Source: Nitrososphaerota archaeon (GTDB lineage: Archaea > Thermoproteota > Nitrososphaeria > Nitrososphaerales > Nitrosopumilaceae). Taken from it: a stretch of 64,000 bases of DNA. Where the stretch lies: assembly GCA_028867595.1 (NCBI GenBank), contig JAGWGB010000006.1, forward strand, positions 28,027 through 92,026, read 5' to 3'. Shown piece by piece: positions 1 through 8,888 of the stretch (positions are counted from its first letter, which is position 1; each line of letters opens with the position of its first letter). Below the pieces are notes generated by a model. That model was not told where the DNA came from. It saw nothing but the letters and a program-made list of their open reading frames with translations, and searched no databases. The position numbers and the translations under genes were made by a program.

Positions 1-557
1 ACAACTGTTATGATTCTGAGGCCAAGTGCGCTTGCAAGCAGTATTGCAGCAGAACCAACTCCGCTGTTTGCGCCCCAGATTAATACAGTATTACCTTTTT
101 TACACTTTGATCTCTCAAGCATATTCCATGCAGTAAGATATGATACATTTAGTGCAGCTGCCTCTGCATCGCTGAACCAATCTGGCTTTTTAATGATATT
201 TTCTTGTGGAACCTGTACTAGTTCAGCATAACCTCCTCGATACTTGCTGAACCCTCCAATGATGGAAAATGATACACGTGGCACCCCGCTTGGTACTGAT
301 GGATGCACAACTACCTTGTCGCCTTTTTTGAATTTTCCAAAACTCTCTACAAGCGTACCAGAGATGTCACATCCCAAAATGTGGGGAAATGGTACTTGTT
401 TGCCTGCCAGTCCGTTTCTAACCCAGATGTCAAGATGGTTTACTGCACAATAGTTGATTTTGACCATTGCATGTCCTTTGGCAGGAGTTGGGTCTGCAAT
501 GTCCTCATATGATAAAACATCAGGGCCACCGTGTTTTCTGATTACTATTGCCTTCAT
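1..557 (-). CDS. Quinone oxidoreductase-like MDR dehydrogenase, 3' part cut by window edge
   Basis: This is the first 185 codons of a medium-chain dehydrogenase/reductase, probably an NAD(P)H-dependent quinone oxidoreductase or related alcohol dehydrogenase. The N-terminal GroES-like half is visible, followed by the start of the Rossmann fold with WGANSGVGSAA near residues 161-171. The catalytic-zinc pattern is incomplete: the motif near residue 63 reads GCD instead of GHE, and the four-cysteine structural zinc loop is absent. This is typical of the zinc-free quinone oxidoreductase branch. The start ATG at 557 fits the family N terminus (MKAIV). The substrate cannot be inferred. Confidence 0.85.
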   Translation of the reverse strand, partial: MKAIVIRKHGGPDVLSYEDIADPTPAKGHAMVKINYCAVNHLDIWVRNGLAGKQVPFPHILGCDISGTLVESFGKFKKGDKVVVHPSVPSGVPRVSFSIIGGFSKYRGGYAELVQVPQENIIKKPDWFSDAEAAALNVSYLTAWNMLERSKCKKGNTVLIWGANSGVGSAAILLASALGLRIITV

Positions 558-627
558 TTACATGCCTTAACCAAAAATCACTATTAAAGTACATATTTTT
601 GAATCTGGAAAAGAAGCGATTTGTATT

Positions 628-2946
628 TTAAGACTTTAGGTTATGCATTGCCTGCAAGTCTTTTGCGAACTGTTGTAATTCCTGGGGAATATCCATCTCT
701 AAAGTATCTTTCAAAGACAGGTTTTGTTCCTTTTTCTTGTTCCATACATTGGAGTTAAACTCAGTAATCGGTTTTGTAAATCGCGTCCAGTCTTCATGAT
801 TTTCTTGCTGGGGAAATTTTTCATTATGGATAGTCTTATCTGAATAAATGGTTTGCCAGAGATAGTCTGTGATAAATGGTGTTATTGGAGCAAGAAGCAG
901 CAACAACGTGGAGAGAACCTTGTGCAGAGTAAATATTGCAGCATTTCTTTCCTCTTCGCTAAAACCTGTGCTATATGCACGGCCTTTCACCATCTCAATG
1001 TAATGTGCAGCAAACAGATTCCATGTAAACTCGCGAATACTAGTTGAGGGGACGAAAAAGTTGTAATCATCAAAACCCTTCTTGCACTCGGCTACCATTT
1101 TATCTAACTCTGATAATATCCAGTTATCGGTAGGAGTGGTCTTGGCCGACTTGACTATTGGAAAACCTGAAAGAAATCTGGATATGTTCCAAAGTTTGCT
1201 TAGAAACTTCTTTGTGGTTTCAATTTTTTGTTCAGAGCATCTAAAATCATAGCCGAGATTTATCTCACTTGCACTCCAAAATCGGAACGTATCTGCACCA
1301 AATTTCTGAATTATTGGAAGAGGATCTACAACATTTCCTTTGCTCTTGCTCATCTTTGCACCATGTTCGTCAACACCGTAACCCATAATCCATGCCTCAC
1401 TCCACGGCGTCTTACCAGTAAGTTGTTCGCATCTCAAAATTGTGTAATACAACCAAGTTCGTACAATATCCTTTGACTGAGGTCTTAATGTTGTTGGATA
1501 TGTCTTTTTGAAAAATTCGTTATCTCGATTATACTTTGAGACATACAAAGGTGATACACTAGAATCCATCCATGTATCAAACGTTCTCTCCTCTCCAACA
1601 AACTCTGTTGCACCACATTTAGTACATTTTGAGATGGGACTTGGGTCCTTCCATGGCTTGTAGTACTTGCCAGGCTCTGGCACGTGAGGCTCAGAGCATT
1701 TTTTGCAATACCATATGGGAATCTCTGTTCCGTAAAACCTTCTTCGTGAAATGGGCCAATCTATGGTTATGGATTCTAGCCAGTTCATGAGAATCTGTTT
1801 GTGCATTGATGGATGAAATATGATCTTGGAGCCAAGGTCCTTGATCTTTTCTACGGATTCTTTTTGTTTTAGGTAATATTCCTCCATTGGGATTATCTCG
1901 ATTGGAATCTTACTTCTCTCGGAAATTGGAGTTCTGTGATTGATGTTCTCGATTTTTTCTACCAAGTTTTGGTTTTGGAGATCTTCGATTATCTTTTCTC
2001 TTGCTTGTTTTACCTTGAGTCCTGCATATGGACCAGCAACTTCGGTCATCCTTCCATTTTTACCAATGGCTACAATTTCTTCTAGCTTGAGCTCTCTGAA
2101 CAAAGCCACATCGTTTTGATCACCATAGCTACAAACCATGACTGCACCTGAACCAAATTCCTTCTCTGCTGAAGGATGTGTCTTGATCTGAACTTCTCTA
2201 TTTATCACAGGAATAATTGCACTCTTGTCTATGATGTCAGAGTATCTCTCATCTTCTGGATTTACAATAATTGCCTGACATGCACATAAAAGTTCAGGTC
2301 GTGTACTTGCTATAATTAGAACCATATCAGAATTTTTTATCTTAAATTTCATGTAAACAAGTTTAGTTGGTATGTCTTCGTAAATTATCTCAGCATCTGC
2401 AATAGTAGTGCCAGTTACCCAGTCGTAGTTGTTTGGTCTATTTGCAATGTATACCAATCCCTTTTTCCACAACTCTATGAATGTGGCTTGTGTAAGGGAA
2501 CGATATTGCTCTGAATCTGTTCTATAATACTCTGAAAAATTACCGCTTAGACCCAAACTCTTCATTATTTGGATCATCTCTGCTTCAAGATCGTCTAATG
2601 CTGTAGAGCATAACTTTAGAAATTCCGCCCTGTCTGTCTCATGCATCCTTATGTTGTGCTTTTTTTCTGTGTACATCTCAACAGGTAAACCATTTCTATC
2701 AATTCCTATGGGAAATAGTACATTTTTTCCTGTCATTCTTGCTGTTCTTGCAATCATGTCTATCTGTGCATAATGTGCGGCAGCTCCTATGTGCCAAGGC
2801 CTTCCGGATGGGTATGGAGGAGGGGTATCAATCACAAAAACCTCCCCTTGTGGCTTGAATTCGTATATCTTCGAATCTTCCCATTGTTTTAAAATCTGTT
2901 TTTCAATCTCGGGATTCCAAGCTGTTTCCTGTATTTTTGGTTCCAT
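628..2946 (-). CDS. valS: Valyl-tRNA synthetase
   Basis: Class I aminoacyl-tRNA synthetase that charges tRNA-Val, about 772 residues. The HIGH signature appears as PWHIGAA (about residues 51-57) and KMSKSKGN lies near residue 531. The region DWPISRRR, followed by a CxxC-type zinc knuckle, and the phrase FDTWMDSS are typical of ValRS and separate it from IleRS and LeuRS. An editing domain lies between. The frame is open 24 codons further upstream, but the ATG at 2946 is preferred because it starts just after the stop of the upstream gene (gap of 4 bases) and gives MEPKI, as in archaeal ValRS. It is probably cotranscribed with the PTPS gene. Confidence 0.95.
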   Translation of the reverse strand: MEPKIQETAWNPEIEKQILKQWEDSKIYEFKPQGEVFVIDTPPPYPSGRPWHIGAAAHYAQIDMIARTARMTGKNVLFPIGIDRNGLPVEMYTEKKHNIRMHETDRAEFLKLCSTALDDLEAEMIQIMKSLGLSGNFSEYYRTDSEQYRSLTQATFIELWKKGLVYIANRPNNYDWVTGTTIADAEIIYEDIPTKLVYMKFKIKNSDMVLIIASTRPELLCACQAIIVNPEDERYSDIIDKSAIIPVINREVQIKTHPSAEKEFGSGAVMVCSYGDQNDVALFRELKLEEIVAIGKNGRMTEVAGPYAGLKVKQAREKIIEDLQNQNLVEKIENINHRTPISERSKIPIEIIPMEEYYLKQKESVEKIKDLGSKIIFHPSMHKQILMNWLESITIDWPISRRRFYGTEIPIWYCKKCSEPHVPEPGKYYKPWKDPSPISKCTKCGATEFVGEERTFDTWMDSSVSPLYVSKYNRDNEFFKKTYPTTLRPQSKDIVRTWLYYTILRCEQLTGKTPWSEAWIMGYGVDEHGAKMSKSKGNVVDPLPIIQKFGADTFRFWSASEINLGYDFRCSEQKIETTKKFLSKLWNISRFLSGFPIVKSAKTTPTDNWILSELDKMVAECKKGFDDYNFFVPSTSIREFTWNLFAAHYIEMVKGRAYSTGFSEEERNAAIFTLHKVLSTLLLLLAPITPFITDYLWQTIYSDKTIHNEKFPQQENHEDWTRFTKPITEFNSNVWNKKKEQNLSLKDTLEMDIPQELQQFAKDLQAMHNLKS

Positions 2947-2950
2947 GTCG

Positions 2951-3772
2951 CTATGATCTTGGAATCTGCGAAATAATATGAGCTCCCTTGTTGTATCCTT
3001 CGTAGATGTATACTCCAACTGCTTCTATGTTCTTTGGCATCTTAGGAACAAGGAGCTTTATTATCTCAGTTGACAGGTTTTCAACTGTAGCTTCGCCTTC
3101 TAACAAATATGTGGTATTCTTTGGCATCTGCAGATCGAATTTGCCTTTAGGCCCATCAAATGCGATGTTAAAATGCAGGTTGTCTTCTTTGACAAGGTAT
3201 TTTTTGTTAATGAAGAACTTGTGGTCCAGAATTGAAATTACTTCTTTGATTATTTTTTTTGCCTCTCCAAAATCAACAAGTAAGTTATTTTTCATTTCAC
3301 CTACAAGTTCTACCATGACAGATGATGTATGACCATGAAGAATGGAACATTTTTCCACTAGTGGTAGAATATGTGCATAATCAAATGCAAATGAAGGATC
3401 TTCGATGAATATTGAACCCGTTTGAACATCCTTTGTTTTGTAAAGTACTATGTCATCAAGCTCCTTTAGCTGAGCCGCAAGTTGCGGATGTCCAATTGCA
3501 ATTAATTTTGTTTCTTGGTTATCTTGTTTTAGTTCTTTGTACTTTACAATGTCTTTTTCATCATCTATTACCTCTATGAGTCCTTTCTCGGTCTTAAAAT
3601 CAACATGAGTTTTTTTTCCATTTTTTAAAGTGACACTATGATTGTATTCATATTCTATGCCAAGAAAGGAGAGCATTTCAGCTATGGAAAGCTCTGTTCT
3701 ACTCATCATGAGATTTCCTTTTTTATCGATATATCGAAAATCTGAATCCAGAATTGCCGAGCCGCTTGGCAT
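2951..3772 (-). CDS. PTPS/QueD-family protein with an extra N-terminal domain
   Basis: The C-terminal half (about residues 125-270) is a 6-pyruvoyl-tetrahydropterin synthase/6-carboxytetrahydropterin synthase fold. Zinc ligands are visible at His134 and in HGH (146-148), with the QueD-type catalytic Cys142 three residues before HGH. VDFGEAK, LDH and a TVEN segment follow in the usual order. QueD makes the deazapurine precursor used for archaeosine and queuosine. Residues about 25-115 are additional: a helix, a YEYNHSV strand, HVDF, IEVID and a further helix-strand, which loosely resembles the layout of restriction-endonuclease-like folds. Its function is unknown. The start at 3772 is supported by a TATA box 27 bases upstream, giving a leaderless message. 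Confidence 0.85.
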   Translation of the reverse strand: MPSGSAILDSDFRYIDKKGNLMMSRTELSIAEMLSFLGIEYEYNHSVTLKNGKKTHVDFKTEKGLIEVIDDEKDIVKYKELKQDNQETKLIAIGHPQLAAQLKELDDIVLYKTKDVQTGSIFIEDPSFAFDYAHILPLVEKCSILHGHTSSVMVELVGEMKNNLLVDFGEAKKIIKEVISILDHKFFINKKYLVKEDNLHFNIAFDGPKGKFDLQMPKNTTYLLEGEATVENLSTEIIKLLVPKMPKNIEAVGVYIYEGYNKGAHIISQIPRS

Positions 3773-3794
3773 TTGAAAAATTTTAGATTATCCG

Positions 3795-3804
3795 TATATA
3801 AATT
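3795..3804 (-). promoter_or_regulatory. TATA box of the PTPS gene
   Basis: On the minus strand this reads aatttatata. Its centre is 27 bases before the ATG at 3772, the spacing expected when transcription starts at the first codon. Confidence 0.6.
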
Positions 3805-3833
3805 CTGTACAGGCTATTTTTGTTAGTAAAGCA

Positions 3834-4121
3834 CTATTTTGCCAAAGAGTTCAAGGTTCTTGCCAGATTGATATCATTTTGTGTTATCCCGCCTGCATCA
3901 TGAGTTACTAGCTCCACTTTGATCTTGTTGTACACGTTGAACCACTCTGGATGGTGATTCATCTTTTCTATGTTGATGGCAGCCTTGCTCATAAAACCAA
4001 ATGCCTCCACAAAGTCTGCAAAAACAAAATCTTTGTGCAGCTTGCCATTGACAACACTCCATCCTTGTAAGTTCGCCAACTCCTTTTTGATTTGTTCATC
4101 AGTTAATTTGATTAATGTCAC
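3834..4121 (-). CDS. Pterin-4a-carbinolamine dehydratase (DCoH/PhhB family)
   Basis: A 95-residue protein of the DCoH fold. The active-site histidine pair and family signature are seen as HHPEW (56-60) and THDAGGIT (73-80). The family dehydrates 4a-hydroxytetrahydropterins after aromatic amino-acid hydroxylation; in archaea it is often linked to molybdopterin or other pterin use. A pterin-family PTPS gene follows 61 bases downstream on the same strand. The start is a GTG at 4121, 24 bases from a TATA element shared with the divergent gene, so the mRNA is probably leaderless. Confidence 0.93.
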   Translation of the reverse strand: MTLIKLTDEQIKKELANLQGWSVVNGKLHKDFVFADFVEAFGFMSKAAINIEKMNHHPEWFNVYNKIKVELVTHDAGGITQNDINLARTLNSLAK

Positions 4122-4140
4122 AATTTTTCCTAGCGAACCC

Positions 4141-4150
4141 TATATTTAAC
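4141..4150. promoter_or_regulatory. Shared TATA element between DCoH and PP-loop genes
   Basis: The sequence tatatttaac reads as a TATA box on both strands (gttaaatata on minus). It lies 24 bases from the DCoH GTG at 4121 and about 34 bases before the ATG at 4179. It may drive both divergent genes. Confidence 0.5.
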
Positions 4151-4178
4151 TCTCATAGAAAAATTAGTTAGTGAAAAA

Positions 4179-4940
4179 ATGACAAACCTTGTTACGAAAT
4201 TGCACGAGCAGGTAATTCTTGCAGTAAAAAATACCATCACATCGCAAAAAATTGGTATCGCCTTTTCTGGAGGAGTTGACAGCTCTCTTTTAGCAAAAAT
4301 TTGTTCTGATCTTGGATTTGATGTGACATTATTTACAATTGGATTTGATGGGTCCCATGATCTTGAATTTTCAAAAAAGATTGCTACCTTGTTAAAATTA
4401 AAACATTTTATCCACATTATATCTGAAAAATCATTTCCAGATGTAGCAAAAAAAGTCAGACTAGAAATAGAAACAGACAATCTCTCTTGGAATGAAAACT
4501 GTATAGCTTTTCATTATGTATCAGAGCTTGCAAAAAAACATGATATTGCAGTTGTTCTCACATCCAACGGAATAGATGAGCTCTTTTGTGGATACAATGC
4601 TTACAGAGATGTTGTAGAGAATGGAGAGAAGGCAGTAATGGATCTCATGGAATCAAAACTTGAGAATGAAATTAAAATGATGAAAGCAGTAAACAAGATC
4701 TCTTCAAAATTTGGTGTAAAAATAGCACAACCATTTCTTTCAAAGGACTTTATTGTTTTTGCAAAGCCTCTTCCGATAGAAGAAAAAATAAAAAATAAAG
4801 ATGATCTGGAAAGAAAACACATCATTAGACAACTAGCATTATCAATTGGAGTGCCAAGTGATTCTGCATTGAAACGAAAAAAAGCGCTACAATACGGCTC
4901 TCTTATTCACAAAAACTTGATCAAAGTCAGGAAAACCTAG
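4179..4940 (+). CDS. Stand-alone asparagine-synthase-type PP-loop ATPase
   Basis: A 253-residue protein with the N-type ATP pyrophosphatase loop SGGVDSS (30-36) and the asparagine-synthetase C-domain motif SNGIDELFCGY (129-139). It has no glutaminase domain, so it is much shorter than full AsnB (500 or more residues). It would adenylate a carboxylate or transfer nitrogen or sulfur with ammonia or an unknown donor. Comparable stand-alone domains occur in archaea with unclear substrates. It converges on purB, and the two 3' ends overlap by 14 bases. I am confident of the fold, not of the reaction. Confidence 0.8.
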   Translation: MTNLVTKLHEQVILAVKNTITSQKIGIAFSGGVDSSLLAKICSDLGFDVTLFTIGFDGSHDLEFSKKIATLLKLKHFIHIISEKSFPDVAKKVRLEIETDNLSWNENCIAFHYVSELAKKHDIAVVLTSNGIDELFCGYNAYRDVVENGEKAVMDLMESKLENEIKMMKAVNKISSKFGVKIAQPFLSKDFIVFAKPLPIEEKIKNKDDLERKHIIRQLALSIGVPSDSALKRKKALQYGSLIHKNLIKVRKT

Positions 4941-6288
4941 AACACGATTTTTTGACTATGTTGTAGACATTTCCAATTATCTGTTCAGATGCGCCAAGGT
5001 GATTTTCTGGAACAAATATTTTGTCTATCTCTTCTTCTGTCAGATGTGATGAGATTGCGTTATCGCTCTTTACTGCATCTCTGAAATCAATTCTGCTCTC
5101 AGACGCAGCAAACGCGACACGTTGTATATCTCTGTAGGCCTCAAATCTTGGAACTCCTTTTTTTATCAATGCCTCTAGAACAAACTCGGCAAAGATTTGG
5201 CCCATGGTAAACTCTAGATTGTTCCTTATTCTCTCTTCGTTGACATAAAGCTCTTTTAGAATTTTTGTCATTGCTTCAATCATCTCATCGAGCAGGATGG
5301 AAGTTGTGGGAAGGATGAATCTTTCATTGGCAGAATTTGAAAGATCTCGTTCGTGCCAAAGCGGAATGTTCTCAAATGCCACCGAGAGTTGACTACGCAA
5401 TAACTTTGAAAGTGACGTGACACGCTCGCTTTTCACCGGATTTCTCTTAACTGGAACTGCACTGCTGCCCATCTGTCCCTTTCTGAATGGTTCTGCTACT
5501 TCGCCTATCTCAGTTCTCTGTAGATTTCTTATTTCAACAGCCAACTTTTCAAGCGTTGAACCAATTAATGCTACAGAAAAGACATATTCTGCATATCTCT
5601 CGCGTGGTACTACTTGGGTTGTCACATCTGCAGGAAATAATCCGAGTTTTTTTGCAACTCTTTTTTGAACTTCCAAGGCCTTTGCTCCCATAAGAGAGCC
5701 AGTTCCAACTACTCCTAGAGTTTTACAAATTAAAATTCGCTTTTTTATCTCTTCAATTCTTTCAATGTGTTTTGACATCTCAAGAGCAGAATTTGCAAAT
5801 TTTAAACCAAATGATATTATGCTTGCGTGTTGACCATGAGTTCTGCCTACTGCTGGTACGTTTTTGTATTTTTTTGCCATTTCTGACAAAATCATTGCCA
5901 TCCTTGCTATCTTAGGCTCTATGATACGTATGGCATCTCTCATCTGCAAAGAATTACTTGTATCAACAAGGTCGTTGCTTGTCAGGCCATAGTGGATCCA
6001 TGGCCTTGCAGAAGCCTTGCATGTTTCGCTGAGCGCTTCAACCAAAGCTGCTGTATCGTGATCACTTTTTGCTTCCAATTGCTTTACTCTTTTTACAGTT
6101 ATCTTTCCTGACTTTGCCATCTGTGCAATGTTTTGAGCTGCACTTTTTGGTATCATGCCTATTTCTGATTGGGACAGAGCTACTGCAGCTTCAATTTCTA
6201 ACTGATATGAGATCTTTTTTTGATCATCAAAAATTTCCTTCATGGCATCCGTTCCATAACGACCGGAATCAATGGGTAGTATTGGCAT
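4927..6288 (-). CDS. purB: Adenylosuccinate lyase
   Basis: 453-residue member of the fumarase/aspartase superfamily. It catalyses two steps of purine synthesis, SAICAR to AICAR and adenylosuccinate to AMP, each releasing fumarate. The signature loop GSSAVPVKRNP is at residues 274-284. The conserved segments HDTAA (77-81), TSND (103-106) and GRTHGQHA (148-155) are all present. Length is normal for archaea. The ATG at 6288 gives the common N terminus MPILPID. purA lies elsewhere in the window (23771), so the two AMP-branch enzymes are not in one operon. Confidence 0.96.
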   Translation of the reverse strand: MPILPIDSGRYGTDAMKEIFDDQKKISYQLEIEAAVALSQSEIGMIPKSAAQNIAQMAKSGKITVKRVKQLEAKSDHDTAALVEALSETCKASARPWIHYGLTSNDLVDTSNSLQMRDAIRIIEPKIARMAMILSEMAKKYKNVPAVGRTHGQHASIISFGLKFANSALEMSKHIERIEEIKKRILICKTLGVVGTGSLMGAKALEVQKRVAKKLGLFPADVTTQVVPRERYAEYVFSVALIGSTLEKLAVEIRNLQRTEIGEVAEPFRKGQMGSSAVPVKRNPVKSERVTSLSKLLRSQLSVAFENIPLWHERDLSNSANERFILPTTSILLDEMIEAMTKILKELYVNEERIRNNLEFTMGQIFAEFVLEALIKKGVPRFEAYRDIQRVAFAASESRIDFRDAVKSDNAISSHLTEEEIDKIFVPENHLGASEQIIGNVYNIVKKSCSRFS

Positions 6289-6391
6289 ACCTAAAGGAAA
6301 CTATACTCGCAAAATAAATCTACTTGAACAGACTGAATCTATTTTGTATTATGCCATCAATTTTTTTATACTAATGTATGGACATGAATAT

Positions 6392-6526
6392 GTGGCTGAC
6401 ACCAAAAAAGAGGAGAAAAAAGACCTAGACGTAAATAATGTGGAAAATTGTGATATTGCAGATACTTCTCTTGACGGTAAAGGGCTACACGACCTATATC
6501 GGCATACTACCAAGCTAATAAAATAG
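6392..6526 (+). CDS. Possible 44-residue microprotein
   Basis: A small open frame rich in Asp, Glu and Lys, ending in GLHDLYRHTTKLIK. The first possible start is an ATG at 6374 (50 residues). A TATA-like tttatacta is centred near 6367, which would place transcription start at the in-frame GTG at 6392 (44 residues). No family is recognised and no cysteine or membrane segment is present. It fills the otherwise empty gap between purB and rtcB, so chance is possible. Confidence 0.35.
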   Translation: MADTKKEEKKDLDVNNVENCDIADTSLDGKGLHDLYRHTTKLIK

Positions 6527-6590
6527 AAATCAACACCTATTCCTTCTCATGATTTAAATTGTGCCCAAATGCCTTTTTTCGCAGAAAGAG

Positions 6591-8042
6591 ATGACTTCGT
6601 TAATTCCAAAAAAAATAGGAGATATGGAATATCGCATCGAAGCTGATTCTTCTAGAGGCATGAGGGTTCCTGTTACAATCTATGCAGATGAAGGATTATT
6701 GCAAAAAATGATGACTGATAGAACTCTCACTCAAGCTATAAACGTTTCAACATTACCGGGAGTTGTAAAACACGTAGTGGTACTTCCAGACGGTCATGAA
6801 GGATATGGATTTCCTGTAGGTGGCGTAGCTGCAATGGACGCAGAAAAGGGAATGATTAGCCCTGGAGGCGTAGGCTATGACATCAATTGTGGTGTACGGC
6901 TAATTCGAACGAATCTAAACGAAAAAGACGTACGACCAAAACTCAAAGATCTAGTGCTTGAACTTTTCAAATCTATTCCTTCAGGAGTTGGCTCAAAAGG
7001 TGCTGTAAGGCTTAGCTCATCTGATCTTGATGAAGTGCTTGTACGAGGAGTGCGATGGGCTGTAGATCATGGATATGGATCAAATGATGATGCTGATGTA
7101 TGTGAAGAAAACGGGCAGATAAAAAATGCAGATCCAAGTAAAGTTTCACAAACTGCACGCAAACGGGGTTCTCCGCAACTAGGAAGTCTGGGATCAGGAA
7201 ATCATTTCCTTGAGATTCAGCGTGTAGAGCAAATTCATGACAAGGAAGCCGCAAAGAGAATGGGAATTTACAACGAAGGACAAATTACTGTGCTTATTCA
7301 CTGCGGCTCGCGAGGATTTGGACATCAGGTATGCAGTGACTATCTTAGGACATCTGAGCAAGCACTTCAAAAATACAAGATAAATCTAGTAGACAGAGAA
7401 CTTGCATGTGTGCCTAATTCTTCTGAAGAAGGAGAGTCTTACAGAAAAGCAATGTTTGCCGCATTGAACTTTGCCTGGAGTAATAGGCAAATGATCACAC
7501 ACTGGACAAGAAAAGCATTTGAACGAGTTTTCAAACAAACTGAAACCGACTTGGACATGAAACTTATCTACGATGTAGCACATAATATCGCAAAAGTGGA
7601 AAAACACAAAGTTGATGGTGAGTTACGTTCACTAGTGGTTCACAGAAAAGGTGCAACAAGGGCATTTCCAAAAGACAGAGAAGAGATACCTCAGAAATAT
7701 CGAGACTTGGGACAGCCTGTCTTCATTCCAGGTTCAATGGGAACTGGCAGCTGGATTCTTTTGGGAAAACCAGGTTCGATGGACTTGAGCTTTGGTTCTA
7801 CTGCTCATGGGGCAGGTAGGATGATGTCAAGGTCTGCCGCAAGACGCAGTTTCACTGAAAGTCAAGTTCAAAAATCTCTTGGAGACAAAGGAATTTTCAT
7901 AAAAGCTCTCACTAGAGAAGGCGTCGTAGAAGAAACACCAGAAGCATACAAGGATGTTGATGCAGTAGCTAATGTGTCTCACGAACTGGGAATAGCAACC
8001 AAAGTGGCCAAACTTGTTCCTATAGGAGTGATCAAGGGATGA
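6591..8042 (+). CDS. rtcB: RNA-splicing ligase RtcB
   Basis: 483-residue tRNA-splicing ligase that joins 2',3'-cyclic phosphate and 5'-OH ends through a GMP-histidine intermediate with Mn2+. The metal-binding motif GYDINCGVR is at about residues 95-103 (Cys100), and HRKGATRAFP contains the guanylylated histidine. No intein or intron insertion is seen. An in-frame GTG exists 10 codons upstream at 6561, but the ATG at 6591 follows a purine-rich gaaagag and gives a family-like N terminus. The PDCD5-like gene begins inside its stop codon (ATGA), indicating an operon. Confidence 0.95.
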   Translation: MTSLIPKKIGDMEYRIEADSSRGMRVPVTIYADEGLLQKMMTDRTLTQAINVSTLPGVVKHVVVLPDGHEGYGFPVGGVAAMDAEKGMISPGGVGYDINCGVRLIRTNLNEKDVRPKLKDLVLELFKSIPSGVGSKGAVRLSSSDLDEVLVRGVRWAVDHGYGSNDDADVCEENGQIKNADPSKVSQTARKRGSPQLGSLGSGNHFLEIQRVEQIHDKEAAKRMGIYNEGQITVLIHCGSRGFGHQVCSDYLRTSEQALQKYKINLVDRELACVPNSSEEGESYRKAMFAALNFAWSNRQMITHWTRKAFERVFKQTETDLDMKLIYDVAHNIAKVEKHKVDGELRSLVVHRKGATRAFPKDREEIPQKYRDLGQPVFIPGSMGTGSWILLGKPGSMDLSFGSTAHGAGRMMSRSAARRSFTESQVQKSLGDKGIFIKALTREGVVEETPEAYKDVDAVANVSHELGIATKVAKLVPIGVIKG

Positions 8043-8479
8043 GCGAGGAAGACAAAGAACTTGAACTTTTAAAAGCAAAACGACTACGCGAAATGCAAGA
8101 AAACATATCTCAAAAACAGAAAATTGAGGAACTAAAGACAAAGCCGAAACAGACCACATCTGTATCCCCGCGTGAGATAGTTGTCAAACAACTGGGATAC
8201 AGGGGATTGGAGGTGCTTGAAAATGCTGAAGCGCAATTTCCTGCAGAAACTAGGATGGTTATAGAAAAACTTGCGGAATTGATACAGTCAGGTGACGTAA
8301 CTGAGATAATTGATGGTGGAAAACTGCTTACTCTTTTTAGGTCTGTAGGAATACGAGTTAAAGTGCAAACTACAATTAAGGTTGAACAAGATGGGAAATT
8401 GGTATCTTGGTCAGATAAACTAAAAGGAGAATCAAATCTCGGTAACCAAGATACTATGGAAAACAATTCTAGCTTATAA
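8039..8479 (+). CDS. PDCD5/TFAR19-family DNA-binding protein
   Basis: 146 residues. The long charged N-terminal helix (EELELLKAKR-like), the central three-helix bundle with YRGLEVLENAEAQFP, and the C-terminal basic stretch match the archaeal PDCD5 homologue, a small protein reported to bind double-stranded DNA and, in eukaryotes, linked to apoptosis and chaperonin control. It is about 30 residues longer than common archaeal versions because of an unstructured Gln/Asn/Ser tail. It overlaps rtcB by four bases, so translation is probably coupled. Confidence 0.85.
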   Translation: MSEEDKELELLKAKRLREMQENISQKQKIEELKTKPKQTTSVSPREIVVKQLGYRGLEVLENAEAQFPAETRMVIEKLAELIQSGDVTEIIDGGKLLTLFRSVGIRVKVQTTIKVEQDGKLVSWSDKLKGESNLGNQDTMENNSSL

Positions 8480-8491
8480 TATTAAAAAATC

Positions 8492-8506
8492 AAATTTTAT
8501 AAATCC
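8492..8506 (+). promoter_or_regulatory. TATA box upstream of the 107-residue hypothetical gene
   Basis: The stretch caaattttataaatc is AT rich with a ttttataaa core. Transcription would start near 8525, leaving a leader of about 40 bases that carries a Shine-Dalgarno-like ttggaga before the ATG at 8565. Confidence 0.45.
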
Positions 8507-8564
8507 TAGAACAAAACTAAAAGAATGAAATGATTCATTTTGTACATTTTTGGAGACATCTAAA

Positions 8565-8888
8565 ATGAGTGGAAGATCAACCCTTTTGGAAATTGCAACT
8601 ACTAATTATGAGACTGACATAGGACTGATCACTTCTGCAATGAATGACTTGCAGTCGCTATGTGAAATAACCGATGGGTTTCTTATTAGTGAACCTGTGC
8701 ATAGATTTGGCTGGACTTTTTTTAAAATATTATTGAAAAGTTCTCTCTGGAATGCTATGCCAATAAAGCTTGGAGAAAAGATACAATCATCAAAGGGAAA
8801 AAAATACGAAGAAAAACTTGTCAGCTTTACAACAAGTTTTTTTGAACAAAGTGGTGCAAAAGTAAAGGTAAAATTTCTTGAAGTCTAG
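8565..8888 (+). CDS. Conserved-looking hypothetical protein, 107 residues
   Basis: A soluble, mainly helical protein beginning [18 protein letters not shown]. No domain is recognised. The frame could open at a TTG 15 bases earlier, but the ATG at 8565 has a ribosome-binding-like tggaga just upstream. It converges on rps11, and the last four bases of the two genes overlap. Codon use looks like that of its neighbours, so it is probably real. I do not recognise a function. Confidence 0.65.
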   Translation: MSGRSTLLEIATTNYETDIGLITSAMNDLQSLCEITDGFLISEPVHRFGWTFFKILLKSSLWNAMPIKLGEKIQSSKGKKYEEKLVSFTTSFFEQSGAKVKVKFLEV

